The position numbers and the translations under genes are program-made. Shown piece after piece: positions 51,989-61,203 of a stretch of DNA of 64,000 nt (the first letter of the stretch is position 1; each line of letters opens with the position of its first letter). The DNA lies in assembly GCF_003604195.1 (NCBI RefSeq), contig NZ_QXGR01000010.1, forward strand, positions 62,001-126,000. The letters are read 5' to 3'. This DNA is from Simplicispira lacusdiani. GTDB lineage: Bacteria > Pseudomonadota > Gammaproteobacteria > Burkholderiales > Burkholderiaceae_C. Under the pieces are notes generated by a model, which had not been told where the DNA came from, searched no databases, and saw nothing but the letters and a program-made list of their open reading frames with translations.

Positions 51989-53629
51989 ATGGAATTCGAC
52001 GCCGTACTGCTGCCCCCGCGCCGTGAGCGCATGATCGCCCAGGGCCTCTGGCACGACCGCACCATCAACCACGACCTCGATGCCTGCGCCGCCGCCTGCC
52101 CCGACAAGCTCGCGCTGACGGCGCTGCGGGTCGAGACCGGTGAGATGCGCCGTTTCACCTACGCCGAACTGTCGCGCATGGCCGACCGCATCGCCGTGGG
52201 CCTGGCGCGGCTGGGCGTGGGCAAGAACGACATCGTGGCCTGCCAGCTACCCAACTGGTGGCAGTTCACGCTGGTCTACCTGGCCTGCTCGCGCATCGGC
52301 GCGGTGATGAACCCGCTGATGCACATCTTCCGCGAGCGCGAGCTGTCGTTCATGCTCCAGCATGGCGAGGCCAAGGTCATGATCGCGCCCAAGGTGTTCC
52401 GGGGTTTCGACTTCGAGAAGATGATCACCGACCTGCGGCCCAGCCTGCCGCACCTGCAGCACCTGGTGGTGGTGGACGGCACCGGCCCCAACAGCTTCGA
52501 GGCGCTGCTCAGCGGCCCCGAGTGGGAGAACGCGCCGGACGCGCAGGACATCCTCACGCGCCACCGCCCCGGCCCGGACGACGTGACCCAGATCATCTAC
52601 ACCTCGGGCACCACCGGCGAGCCCAAGGGCGTGATGCACACGGCCAACACCGTGATGGCCAACATCATCCCCTACGCCCAGCGGCTGCGCCTGGATGCCG
52701 AGGACGTCATCCTGATGGCCTCGCCCATGGCCCACCAGACCGGCTTCATGTACGGGCTGATCATGCCCGTCCTGCTCAAGGCCAGCGTGGTGCTGCAGGA
52801 CATCTGGGAGCCCAAGAAGGCGATCGAACTGGTCCAGAAGGAAGGCGTGACCTTCACCATGGCCTCGACACCGTTCCTGACCGACCTGGCCAAGACGGTG
52901 ACCGAGACCCAGCAGGCCGTGCCCACGCTGCGCATCTTCCTGTGCGCCGGCGCGCCCATTCCGGGGCCGCTGGTGGAGCAGGCGCGTGCCGCTCTCGGCG
53001 CGAAAATCGTCTCCGCCTGGGGCATGACGGAAAACGGCGCGGTCACGCTGACCCAGCTCGACGACGACGACGAGCGCTCGTTCTCCACCGACGGCTGTCC
53101 GCTGCCCGGCGTGGAGGTGAAGGTGGTCGATGGCGACGGCACGGATCTGCCCGTGGGCGAGGCCGGCCGCCTGATGCTGCGCTCGTGCTCCAACTTCGGC
53201 GGCTACCTCAAGCGCGCGCACCTCAACGGCACCGATGCCGGCGACTGGTTCGACACCGGCGACCTGGCGCGCATCGATGCACGGGGCTACATCCGCATCA
53301 CCGGCCGCAGCAAGGACGTGATCATCCGTGGCGGCGAGAACATCCCGGTCGTCGAGATCGAGTCGCTGCTGTACCGCCACCCCGCCGTGGCCATGGCCGC
53401 CATCGTGGCCTACCCCGACGAGCGCCTGGGCGAACGCGCCTGCGCCGTGGTGGTGACGAAACCGGGCCAGACCTTCGACCTGCCCACCATGGTGGAGTAC
53501 CTCAAGAGCCAGAAGGTGGCCCTGCAGTACATCCCCGAGCGCCTGGAGGTCACCGACGCCATGCCGGCCACGCCGTCCGGCAAGATCCAGAAGTTCAAGC
53601 TGCGCGAGCTGATGCGCGCCCAGGGCTGA
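51989..53629 (+). CDS. aliA: Cyclohexanecarboxylate-CoA ligase
   Basis: A 546-residue ANL-family acid-CoA ligase. P-loop IYTSGTTGEPKGVMH (from about residue 204), A5 SAWGMTENGA, A7 DWFDTGDLARID, A8 hinge RITGRSKDVIIRGGENI and A10 PATPSGKIQKFKLRE with the catalytic Lys. The N-terminus (MEFDAVLLPPRRERMI) is AliA-like. It activates the cyclic carboxylate with ATP and CoA, the entry step of the pathway. GGAGACACACC precedes the start. Confidence 0.85.
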   Translation: MEFDAVLLPPRRERMIAQGLWHDRTINHDLDACAAACPDKLALTALRVETGEMRRFTYAELSRMADRIAVGLARLGVGKNDIVACQLPNWWQFTLVYLACSRIGAVMNPLMHIFRERELSFMLQHGEAKVMIAPKVFRGFDFEKMITDLRPSLPHLQHLVVVDGTGPNSFEALLSGPEWENAPDAQDILTRHRPGPDDVTQIIYTSGTTGEPKGVMHTANTVMANIIPYAQRLRLDAEDVILMASPMAHQTGFMYGLIMPVLLKASVVLQDIWEPKKAIELVQKEGVTFTMASTPFLTDLAKTVTETQQAVPTLRIFLCAGAPIPGPLVEQARAALGAKIVSAWGMTENGAVTLTQLDDDDERSFSTDGCPLPGVEVKVVDGDGTDLPVGEAGRLMLRSCSNFGGYLKRAHLNGTDAGDWFDTGDLARIDARGYIRITGRSKDVIIRGGENIPVVEIESLLYRHPAVAMAAIVAYPDERLGERACAVVVTKPGQTFDLPTMVEYLKSQKVALQYIPERLEVTDAMPATPSGKIQKFKLRELMRAQG

Positions 53630-53651
53630 TCCACTCCACCGGAGACACCGC

Positions 53652-54431
53652 ATGACGGACGACCGCCCCCTCCGCGTGGAAACGCAAGGCCGCGTGGGCC
53701 TGATCACCCTGCACCGGCCCCTGCAGCTCAACGCCCTGAACGACGCCCTGATGGACGCCCTGGGCGAGGCCCTCCTGGCCTTTGACGCCGACCCCGGCAT
53801 CGGTGCCATCGTCATCACGGGGAGCGAGAAGGCCTTTGCCGCCGGTGCCGACATCGAGGCCATGGCCGACTGGACGTTCATGGACGTCACCCAGGGCCAA
53901 TTCATCACGCGCAACTGGGAAACCATCCGCAGCGTGCGCAAGCCCGTGATCGCCGCCGTGGCCGGCTACGCCATGGGCGGCGGCTGCGAGCTGGCGCTGG
54001 CCTGCGACGTCATCGTGGCGGCCGAGTCGGCGCGCTTCGCGCTGCCCGAGATCAAGCTGGCCATGCTGCCCGGCGCGGGTGGCACGCAGCGCCTGCCGCG
54101 CGCCATCGGCAAGGCCAAGGCCATGGACATGTGCCTCTCTGCCCGCATGCTCGACGCGCAGGAGGCCGACCGCTACGGCCTGGTCTCGCGCGTGGTGCCC
54201 GACGCCGAACTGCTGGAGCGCACCCTGGCCCTGGCCACGCAGATCGCCGCGTTCTCGCTGCCCGCGCTGGTGGCGATCAAGGAGTCGGTGAACCGCGCCT
54301 GGGAAAGCCCGCTGACCGAGGGCATCTTGTTCGAGCGCCGCGCGCTCTACGGGCGCTTTGCCAGCAGCGACGCGCACGAGGGCATGCACGCCTTCCTGGA
54401 CAAGCGCAAGCCGGCCTTCGCGCACCGCTGA
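53652..54431 (+). CDS. badK: Cyclohex-1-ene-1-carboxyl-CoA hydratase
   Basis: A 259-residue crotonase closely resembling BadK of R. palustris (ETQGRVGLITL; LNDALMDALGEALLAFDAD; QFITRNWETIRSVRKPV). Oxyanion-hole segments are AAGADIEAM and GGGCELA. Of the two crotonase glutamates, one is in LPEIK; the other site is Asp (AMDM). It hydrates the ring double bond made by AliB. It lies 22 bases after aliA. Confidence 0.87.
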   Translation: MTDDRPLRVETQGRVGLITLHRPLQLNALNDALMDALGEALLAFDADPGIGAIVITGSEKAFAAGADIEAMADWTFMDVTQGQFITRNWETIRSVRKPVIAAVAGYAMGGGCELALACDVIVAAESARFALPEIKLAMLPGAGGTQRLPRAIGKAKAMDMCLSARMLDAQEADRYGLVSRVVPDAELLERTLALATQIAAFSLPALVAIKESVNRAWESPLTEGILFERRALYGRFASSDAHEGMHAFLDKRKPAFAHR

Positions 54432-54440
54432 GGCGCTGTT

Positions 54441-54508
54441 TTCAAGTGTTTTGTGCCTCAAAGCCAATGAAATAAAGCGCCAATAGCTACAAATAGCATA
54501 GCAAACGA
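54441..54508 (+). repeat. Comamonadaceae-type dispersed repeat, badK-permease gap
   Basis: Starts TTCAAGTGTTTTGTGCCTCA and includes AAAGCGCCAATAGCTACAAA. It shares AAAGCGCCA-N2-AGCTA with the copy inside gph and has the reverse orientation relative to the trpC-ung copy. Confidence 0.7.
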
Positions 54509-54565
54509 AGGGGGCTCCGATGGCCGCGGTGCGCGCCACGAGAGCCCAGACCAGGAGACAAGAAC

Positions 54566-55417
54566 ATGCTGACGATCAATCTCTTCAACGGATTGGTGTA
54601 CGGGGCGCTGCTCATCGTGATGAGCTCGGGCCTGGCGCTGATCTACGGCCTGCGGCGCGTGGTGAACTTCGCCCACGGCGCGCTGTACATGCTGGGCGCC
54701 TACATCGGCTACACGGTGGCGCAGCACAGCAACTTCTGGGTGGCGCTGCTCGTGGCGCCCCTGGCCATGGCGGTGGTGGGCGTGCTGCTCGACCGCTACG
54801 GCTTCCGTCTGCTGCAGGACCGCGAGCCGCTCAACGTGATGCTCGTCACCTTCGGCCTGCTGCTGATCCTGGAAGACCTCGTGGTCTTCATCTGGGGCAA
54901 GAGCAACTATTCGCTGTTCACGCCTGAGCTGCTCGCTTTCCCCGTCAACCTGTTCGGCAACGAGGTGCCGGCCTACCGCATCGGCGTGATCGTGGTGGGC
55001 GCCGTGGTGGCGCTGGGTCTGACGCTGTGGCTGCGCTATTCGCGCATGGGGCTGTTCGTGCGCGCCGCCAGCACCGACCCCGTGACCACGTCGATGCAGG
55101 GCGTCAACACCGACGTGCTCAGCGCCTCGGTGGTGGGCCTGGGCAGCGCGCTGGCGGGCCTGGCCGGCGTGGTGGCCGCGCCCTTCCTGTCGCTGTCGCC
55201 GCACATGAGCTCGGACGTGCTGATCGACTCCTTCGTGGTTGTGGTCATCGGCGGCCTCGGGTCGCTGGCCGGCGCCTTCATCGCCGCCCTCCTGCTCGGA
55301 ATGATGCAGGCCATCGGCGCGGTCTACCTGCCGGAAGTGTCGGTGCTGCTGCCCTTCATCTTCATGATCGCCGTCCTGATCTGGAAGCCGTCCGGCCTGG
55401 CCGGCAGCCGCACCTGA
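54566..55417 (+). CDS. Branched-chain-type ABC transporter permease (LivH-like)
   Basis: A 283-residue membrane protein with about eight helices. The LivH signature NLFNGLVYGALLIVMSSGLAL and RRVVNFAHGALYMLGAY is at the N-terminus, and GGLGSLAGAFIAALLLG near the C-terminus. First gene of a permease-permease-ATPase-ATPase-binding-protein set. Given the neighbours, the substrate is more likely an organic acid, such as the cyclic carboxylate, than an amino acid (inference). Confidence 0.9.
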   Translation: MLTINLFNGLVYGALLIVMSSGLALIYGLRRVVNFAHGALYMLGAYIGYTVAQHSNFWVALLVAPLAMAVVGVLLDRYGFRLLQDREPLNVMLVTFGLLLILEDLVVFIWGKSNYSLFTPELLAFPVNLFGNEVPAYRIGVIVVGAVVALGLTLWLRYSRMGLFVRAASTDPVTTSMQGVNTDVLSASVVGLGSALAGLAGVVAAPFLSLSPHMSSDVLIDSFVVVVIGGLGSLAGAFIAALLLGMMQAIGAVYLPEVSVLLPFIFMIAVLIWKPSGLAGSRT

Positions 55418-55433
55418 ACGCCGGAGAGAGAAC

Positions 55434-56414
55434 ATGAGTCTTGTACGTACCGGCGCTCTGTCGCTCCTGGCCCTCGGTGGTGGCGCCGCCATCATGCAGG
55501 TGACCACGTCCAGCAGCCTGCTGGGCATGTTCACGCAGGCCGTCATCTATGCCATCTTCGCCCTGGGCGTGGGGGTGCTGCTCAAGCAGAACGGCCTGGT
55601 CAGCTTCGGCCATGCGCTGTTCTTCGGCGCCGCGGGCTACGGCATGGGCATCGTTCTGGCGCTCGACTGGATGCCGGCGGAATGGGCCATGCTGGTGGTG
55701 CTCCTGGCCATCGGCGCCGTGGCCTTCCTGATGGGCCTGGTCATCGTGCGCGTGCCGGGCATCGCCTTCGGCATGCTGACGCTGGCCATCGGCCAGATGG
55801 TGTACCTGCTGGCCTCGCGCGCCCGGGGCATGACCGGCGGCTCCGACGGCATGGGCATCAACTGGCCCTCGACCGTGTTCGGCTTCTCGCAGTCCATGCT
55901 GCTCAAGCCCGCGACGCTGTTCATGATCAGCTGGACCGTGATGGTGCTCGTGACCTTCGTGCTGCTGTGGATCCTGCGCACGCGCTTTGGCTCCATCACC
56001 GAGGCCATCCGCGACAACGAGGAGCGGGCGCGCTTCATTGGCATCACCACCACCGTGCCCCGCGCGGCGGTGTACGCGCTGTCCGCCGTGGTCACGGGCA
56101 TCGCTGGCCTGCTGTCTTCCTTCAACACCGGCTTCGTCTCGCCCGAGAACCTGCACTGGAGCGTCTCGGCCATCACCCTGCTGATGGTGGTGGTGGGGGG
56201 CTTCAAGACGGCCCTGGGGCCCATCGTCGGCGCCATCGTCTATTTCCTGTTCAAGGACCTGCTGGGTGAATACGCCACCCATTCCATGGCGCTGTTTGGC
56301 GCCGCGCTCATCGCCGTCATCGTGTTCTCGCCCGACGGCATCGTGGGTGCGGTGCAGCGCCTGCGCAAGGGCGGAGGCCTGAAGGGCGGTCGGCGCCATG
56401 CGGGCGGTCACTGA
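55434..56414 (+). CDS. Branched-chain-type ABC transporter permease (LivM-like)
   Basis: A 326-residue membrane protein. LivM features are YAIFALGVGVLLKQNGLVSFGHALFFG, split here as IFALGVGVLLKQNG and SFGHALFFGAAGYG, then MTGGSDGMGIN and AIRDNEERARFIGI. It starts 16 bases after the LivH-like gene with GGAGAGA upstream. It forms the channel with that protein. Confidence 0.9.
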   Translation: MSLVRTGALSLLALGGGAAIMQVTTSSSLLGMFTQAVIYAIFALGVGVLLKQNGLVSFGHALFFGAAGYGMGIVLALDWMPAEWAMLVVLLAIGAVAFLMGLVIVRVPGIAFGMLTLAIGQMVYLLASRARGMTGGSDGMGINWPSTVFGFSQSMLLKPATLFMISWTVMVLVTFVLLWILRTRFGSITEAIRDNEERARFIGITTTVPRAAVYALSAVVTGIAGLLSSFNTGFVSPENLHWSVSAITLLMVVVGGFKTALGPIVGAIVYFLFKDLLGEYATHSMALFGAALIAVIVFSPDGIVGAVQRLRKGGGLKGGRRHAGGH

Positions 56415-56441
56415 CGGCGCGATGGAAAGAAGGACATTCCC

Positions 56442-57161
56442 ATGAACTCCTATGTATTGCAGGCGGAAGACGTGGCCATCCACTACGGCGGCGTCAAGGC
56501 GCTCGACGGTGTGGGCATCACGCTCGAAAAAGGACAGATCCGCGGACTCATCGGCCCCAACGGCGCGGGCAAGTCCACGGTGATCGACGCCATCACCGGC
56601 CGGCGCAAGCTCACGCGCGGCAAGGTGCTGCTCGATGGCGAGGACGTCAGCCACCTGGGCGCCGTCGAGCGCCGCCGGCGCGGCCTCTCGCGCAGCTTCC
56701 AGCGCACCAGCATCTTTGGCGGCATGACGGTGCGCCAGCAGGTGGAACTGGCGTCCTACAAGATGGGCGTGCAGGACTCCGCCGCCGATGCCGACGCCGT
56801 GCTCAAGGAACTCGACCTCGACCGCCTGAGCCACGCCGTCGCCGAGGACCTGGGCTATGGCGAGCAGCGCCGCCTGGACCTGGCGCTGGCCCTGGTGGGC
56901 CGGCCCAAGCTGCTGATGCTCGACGAGCCCATGGCCGGCCTGTCGGTGCAGGAGTCGCAGGACCTGGCCCGGCACCTGAAGGCGCTGACCTCGCGCTGGG
57001 AAGTCTCGGTGCTGCTGGTCGAGCACGACATGGATGTGGTGTTCGGCATCTCGGACGCCGTCACCGTTTTTGAACTGGGCCGCGTCATCGCCAGCGGCGA
57101 GCCCGCCAGCGTGCGCGCCAACCCGCGCGTGCGCGAAGCCTATCTCGGGAGTGCCGCATGA
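56442..57161 (+). CDS. ABC transporter ATP-binding protein (LivG-like)
   Basis: A 239-residue ATPase: Walker A GPNGAGKST, Walker B LLMLDEPMAGLS, switch LLVEHDMDVV. The signature motif reads LGYGEQRRLDLA, the usual LivG variant of LSGGQ. It overlaps the LivF-like gene by four bases. Confidence 0.92.
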   Translation: MNSYVLQAEDVAIHYGGVKALDGVGITLEKGQIRGLIGPNGAGKSTVIDAITGRRKLTRGKVLLDGEDVSHLGAVERRRRGLSRSFQRTSIFGGMTVRQQVELASYKMGVQDSAADADAVLKELDLDRLSHAVAEDLGYGEQRRLDLALALVGRPKLLMLDEPMAGLSVQESQDLARHLKALTSRWEVSVLLVEHDMDVVFGISDAVTVFELGRVIASGEPASVRANPRVREAYLGSAA

Positions 57162-57862
57162 CCGCCTTGCTCCAGCTGGACCAGGTCCAGTCCTTCTATG
57201 GCGCCGCGCACATCCTGCATGGCCTGGGCCTGCAGGTGAATGCCGGCGAACGCGTGGCCCTCATCGGCCGCAACGGCGTGGGCAAGACCACGGTGGTCAA
57301 CACCATCCTGGGCCTGGCCCAGATGCGGGGCGGCAGCATCCAGTTCGGTGGCGTGCCCATCACCCGGCCGCGCCCTTACATCGCCGCCCAGCACGGCATC
57401 GTCGTCGTGCCGCAGGGCCGGCGCATCGTCGCCAACCTGACGGTGGAGGAAAACCTCCACCTGGGCGCCGCCACGGGCCGCAAGGGGCCCTGGACCGTGC
57501 CCGAGATCTACAAGCTGTTCCCCATCCTGCAGGAGCGCGCCCACACCCCGGGCACGGCGCTGTCGGGCGGGCAGCAGCAGATGCTGGCCGTGGGCCGCGC
57601 GCTGATGGCCAACCCCAGCCTGATCCTGCTCGACGAGCCCACCGAGGGCCTGGCGCCGGTCATCGTGGACCAGCTCGCCGACATCTTCAACAAGGTGGCC
57701 GACCAGGGCACGGCCCTGCTGCTGATCGAGCAGAACCTGAGCCTGGTGGTGCGCGTGGCGCACCGCTACCTGGCCATGTCCAAGGGCTCGGTCGTGGCCG
57801 AGGGCCAGGTGGTCAATGCGCCCGAAGGGATCAAGGACATCGAGGAGCACGTGGTGGTGTGA
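57158..57862 (+). CDS. ABC transporter ATP-binding protein (LivF-like)
   Basis: A 234-residue ATPase: Walker A GRNGVGKTT, signature LSGGQQQMLAVGRALM, Walker B LILLDEPTEGLAP, switch LLIEQNLSL (Gln/Asn in place of the switch His, as in the LivF family). Pairs with the LivG-like protein. Confidence 0.92.
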   Translation: MTALLQLDQVQSFYGAAHILHGLGLQVNAGERVALIGRNGVGKTTVVNTILGLAQMRGGSIQFGGVPITRPRPYIAAQHGIVVVPQGRRIVANLTVEENLHLGAATGRKGPWTVPEIYKLFPILQERAHTPGTALSGGQQQMLAVGRALMANPSLILLDEPTEGLAPVIVDQLADIFNKVADQGTALLLIEQNLSLVVRVAHRYLAMSKGSVVAEGQVVNAPEGIKDIEEHVVV

Positions 57863-57929
57863 CCCCCCGAGGGCGTGCCCGAGGTATTGGCAGCCGGGCC
57901 ATTTTCCGGTGATTTATCTGGAGACAAGC

Positions 57930-59117
57930 ATGTTCAAGAATTCAAAGATCCAACAACTCCTCGCTGGCGTGGTGCTGGTGGCGTCGCTTCCGCTGACGGC
58001 CGCTGCGCAGGACAAGGAACCGATCAAGATCGCGCTGGTCACGTCCAAGTCCGGCGGCTTCTCGACCATGGGCGCCGACGTAGCCAATGGCATCAAGTTC
58101 GCCGTGGAAGAGGCCAACGCCAAGGGTGGCGTGGACGGGCGCAAGATCATCCTGGCCGAGGGCGACGATGAAAGCACGCCCGACGCCGGCCGCCGCGTCG
58201 CCGAGAAGCTGACCCGCGAAGGCCACAACCTGATCATCGGCCCCATCACCTCGTCGATCTCGCTGGCCATCAGCCAGAACCTGACGCGCTGGGACGCAGC
58301 CTTCATCGGCACCATGAGCAAGGCCGACAAGCTCACGCAGGACGCCTGCAACCCCCGCTTCATCCGCACCAACCACTCGGATGCCATGGACCTGGCCATG
58401 ATCAAGGAATGGGTCAAGGGCATCCCGGGCAACAACTTCGCCGTCCTGGCCGCCGACTATGTGTGGGGCCACGACTCGGCCAAGTCGTTCGAGGCCGCCG
58501 TGACCGCCCAGGGCAAGAAGGTAGCGCTCAAGCTGTTCGCGCCGCTGGGCACCAAGGACTACGCGCCCTACATCCAGCAACTCAAGGCCGCCAACGTCGA
58601 TGCCGTCTGGTTCGCCGACGTGTCCGGCGCCATCGCCTTCACCAAGCAGGCCGCCGACTTCGGCCTGATCCCCAAGACGCCGCTGATCGGCCATGCCCTG
58701 CTGTCGAACTTCGTGGTCAACGCCACCGGCACCGCGCTGACCAACACGCCCGGCAACGTGGGCTACACGCCCGACATCGACACCCCGCAGAGCAAGGCCT
58801 TCGCCGCCGCCTTCAAGGCCAAGTTCAACCGCCTGCCGTCGGACACCGAGGGCCAGGCCTACAACGGCGCCATGGTGCTGTTCCAGGGCGTGACGCTGGC
58901 CAAGAGCGTCAAGTCCGAGGACGTGGCCAAGGCCCTGCGCGGCGCGCAGGTGGACACCCTGTATGGCAAGGCCACGGTGCGCGCGGCCGACAACCAGTTG
59001 GTGATCCCCAACTACGTGGCCCGTGTGAAGACGGCTGATGGCGTGCTGCGCCCCGTGATCGAGCAGGCCTACCCCGCTTCGATCGTTCCGGCCGCATCGC
59101 CGCTCTGCAAGATGTGA
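57930..59117 (+). CDS. LivK-like periplasmic substrate-binding protein
   Basis: A 395-residue type I periplasmic binding protein. Signal peptide KIQQLLAGVVLVASLPLTAAAQ; then IKIALVTSKSGGFSTMGADVANGIKFAVEEAN and the second-lobe YVWGHDSAKSFEAAV. The start at 57930 has TGGAGACAAG upstream. It should deliver substrate to the liv-type permeases directly upstream. Confidence 0.92.
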   Translation: MFKNSKIQQLLAGVVLVASLPLTAAAQDKEPIKIALVTSKSGGFSTMGADVANGIKFAVEEANAKGGVDGRKIILAEGDDESTPDAGRRVAEKLTREGHNLIIGPITSSISLAISQNLTRWDAAFIGTMSKADKLTQDACNPRFIRTNHSDAMDLAMIKEWVKGIPGNNFAVLAADYVWGHDSAKSFEAAVTAQGKKVALKLFAPLGTKDYAPYIQQLKAANVDAVWFADVSGAIAFTKQAADFGLIPKTPLIGHALLSNFVVNATGTALTNTPGNVGYTPDIDTPQSKAFAAAFKAKFNRLPSDTEGQAYNGAMVLFQGVTLAKSVKSEDVAKALRGAQVDTLYGKATVRAADNQLVIPNYVARVKTADGVLRPVIEQAYPASIVPAASPLCKM

Positions 59118-59187
59118 CCGAAGGGCCCGGCCCACGGGCCGGGCAGGCGTTCCCCTGGTTCCGATCAATCACACGAAGGAGACAACC

Positions 59188-60383
59188 ATGCCACTGCGTC
59201 CCAAGCACCTCGCCATCGCGCTCGGCCTGGCCGGCCTCGCCAGCCTGCCGGTCCACGCACAGGACAAGATCCGCATCGGCTTTCTGACCGACATGTCCAG
59301 TGCCTACGCCGACCTGGACGGCAAGAACGGCGCCATGGCCATCCAGATGGCCATCGACGACTTTGGCGGCAAGGTCAACGGCCTTCCTGTCGAGCTCATC
59401 AGCGCCGACCACCAGAACAAGGCCGACATCGCATCGTCCAAGGCGCGTGAGTGGATGGACACCCAGAACATCAGCATGCTGGTGGGCGGCACCAACTCGG
59501 CCGCCGCCCTGGCCATGGCCAAGCTCGCGCAGGAAAAGAAGCGCGTGTTCATCGCCAACGGCCCCGGCACCTCGGCGCTGACCAACGAGCAGTGCTCGCC
59601 CTACACCATCCACTACGCCTGGGACACCACGGCGCTGGCCAAGGGCACGGCGGGCGCCCTGCTCAAGCAGGGCCACAAGAACTGGTTCTTCGTGGCGGCC
59701 GACTACGCCTTTGGCGAGGCCCTGCAGCGCGACGCGACGAACGTGATCAAGGCGCACGGCGGTCAGGTCATCGGCAGCGTGAAGCACCCGCTGGGCGCGG
59801 CGGATTTCTCGTCCTTCCTGCTGCAGGCGCAAAGCTCCAAGGCACAGATCCTGGGCATCGCCAACGGCGGCACCGACATGGTCAACGCGCTCAAGGCGTC
59901 GCGCGAGTTCGGCATCGGCAAGAGCATGAAGGTCGCCAGCCTGATGCTCTTCCTGGTCGATGTGCACAGCATGGGCCTGAAGAATGCCGAGGGCCGCTGT
60001 TCACCACCAGCTGGGACTGGAACCTGAACGACGAGAGCCGCCAGTTCGGCCGCCGCTTCTTCGAGAAAGCCAAGCGCATGCCCACCGACGTGCAGGCCGC
60101 CAACTACTCGGCCACTATGCAATGGCTGAAGGCGGTGCAGACGGTCAAGACCACCGATGCCGACAAGGTGATGGAGTGGTTCAAGAAGACCCCGCTCAAG
60201 GACTTCTACGCCCAGGGCCATGTGCGCCCGGATGGCCGCTACGTCCACAACATGTACCTCATGCAGGTCAAGGCGCCGTCCGAATCGACCGTGCCCTGGG
60301 ACTACGTGAAGGTGGTTGCCACCATGCCGGGTGAGGAAGTCTTCACCACCAAGGCGGAGTCGCGCTGCGCTCTGTGGAAGTAA
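59188..60383 (+). pseudogene. Second LivK-like binding protein, frameshifted
   Basis: Starts as a normal binding protein: signal peptide MPLRPKHLAIALGLAGLASLPVHA, then IRIGFLTDMSSAYADLDGKNG and VAADYAFGEAL. At about 59995 the frame shifts: the first frame ends at 60027 after an unrelated tail (CSPPAGTGT), while the next frame continues with family-like sequence (LFTTSWDWNLNDESRQFGRR ... ESRCALWK) to 60383. One missing base between 59995 and 59996 restores a 398-residue protein (NAEG-LLFTTSW). It may be a true mutation or a sequencing error. Confidence 0.88.
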
Positions 60384-60421
60384 TCCCCGCGCCCGCGCGG
60401 CGGGCATCTTGTACCAACGCC

Positions 60422-61195
60422 ATGAACCTCAGCAACAAGACAGCCCTCGTGACGGGCTCCACCAGCGGTATCGGCCTGGGCATCGCCAAGGCCCTGGCCC
60501 AGCAGGGCGCCAACCTGGTCATGAACGGCTTTGGCGATGTGCAGGCCGCCATGCAGGAAGTGGCCGCGCTGGGCGGTCGGGTCGAGCACCATCCGGCCGA
60601 TCTGACCCGACCCTCGGACATCGAGGATCTGATGCGCTTCGCCAGCGACCGGTTCGGCAGGGTGGACATCCTGGTGAACAACGCCGGCATCCAGCATGTC
60701 GCTCCCCTGGAGGATTTCCGCGTCGAACACTGGGACGCCATTCTGGCGGTCAACCTGAGCGCGGCCTTCCACACCACCCGGCTCGCCTTGCCCGCCATGC
60801 GGGCCGCGAACTGGGGCCGCATCATCAACATCGCCTCGGTGCACGCCTTGGTGGCCTCGGTGAACAAGGCCGCCTATGTCGCGGCGAAGCACGGCATCGT
60901 CGGTCTGACCAAGACCAGCGCGCTGGAGACCGCGACCTCGGGCGTCACCTGCAACGCGATCTGTCCGGGCTGGGTGCGCACGCCGCTGGCGCTCAAGCAG
61001 GTGCAGGACAGGGCCCAGGCCCTGGGCATCGACGAGCAGGAGGCCACCCGCCTGTGCCTGGGTGAAAAGGAGCCCTCGATGCAGTTCACGACGACCGAGG
61101 ACATCGGGCAACTGGCCGTGTTCTTCTGCTCTCCCGCGGCGGCCAATGTGCGCGGCGTGGCCTGGGCCATGGACGGCGGCTGGACCGCGCAGTAA
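60422..61195 (+). CDS. 3-hydroxybutyrate dehydrogenase-like SDR
   Basis: A 257-residue short-chain dehydrogenase. NAD motif TGSTSGIGLGIA, LVNNAGIQHV, catalytic NIASVH and YVAAKHG (Tyr152, Lys156), and C-terminal AMDGGWTAQ, all typical of D-3-hydroxybutyrate dehydrogenases. The start at 60422 (MNLSNKTALVT) is preferred over 60374. It may convert 3-hydroxybutyrate to acetoacetate, fitting the acetoacetyl-CoA synthetase remnant nearby. Confidence 0.85.
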   Translation: MNLSNKTALVTGSTSGIGLGIAKALAQQGANLVMNGFGDVQAAMQEVAALGGRVEHHPADLTRPSDIEDLMRFASDRFGRVDILVNNAGIQHVAPLEDFRVEHWDAILAVNLSAAFHTTRLALPAMRAANWGRIINIASVHALVASVNKAAYVAAKHGIVGLTKTSALETATSGVTCNAICPGWVRTPLALKQVQDRAQALGIDEQEATRLCLGEKEPSMQFTTTEDIGQLAVFFCSPAAANVRGVAWAMDGGWTAQ

Positions 61196-61203
61196 GGGGC
61201 GCC

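Noticed and set aside
54566..59117. Amino acid (Leu/Ile/Val) transporter proper
   Set aside because: The family match is real, but location among ring-degradation genes makes an organic acid substrate more likely, so liv gene symbols were not assigned.
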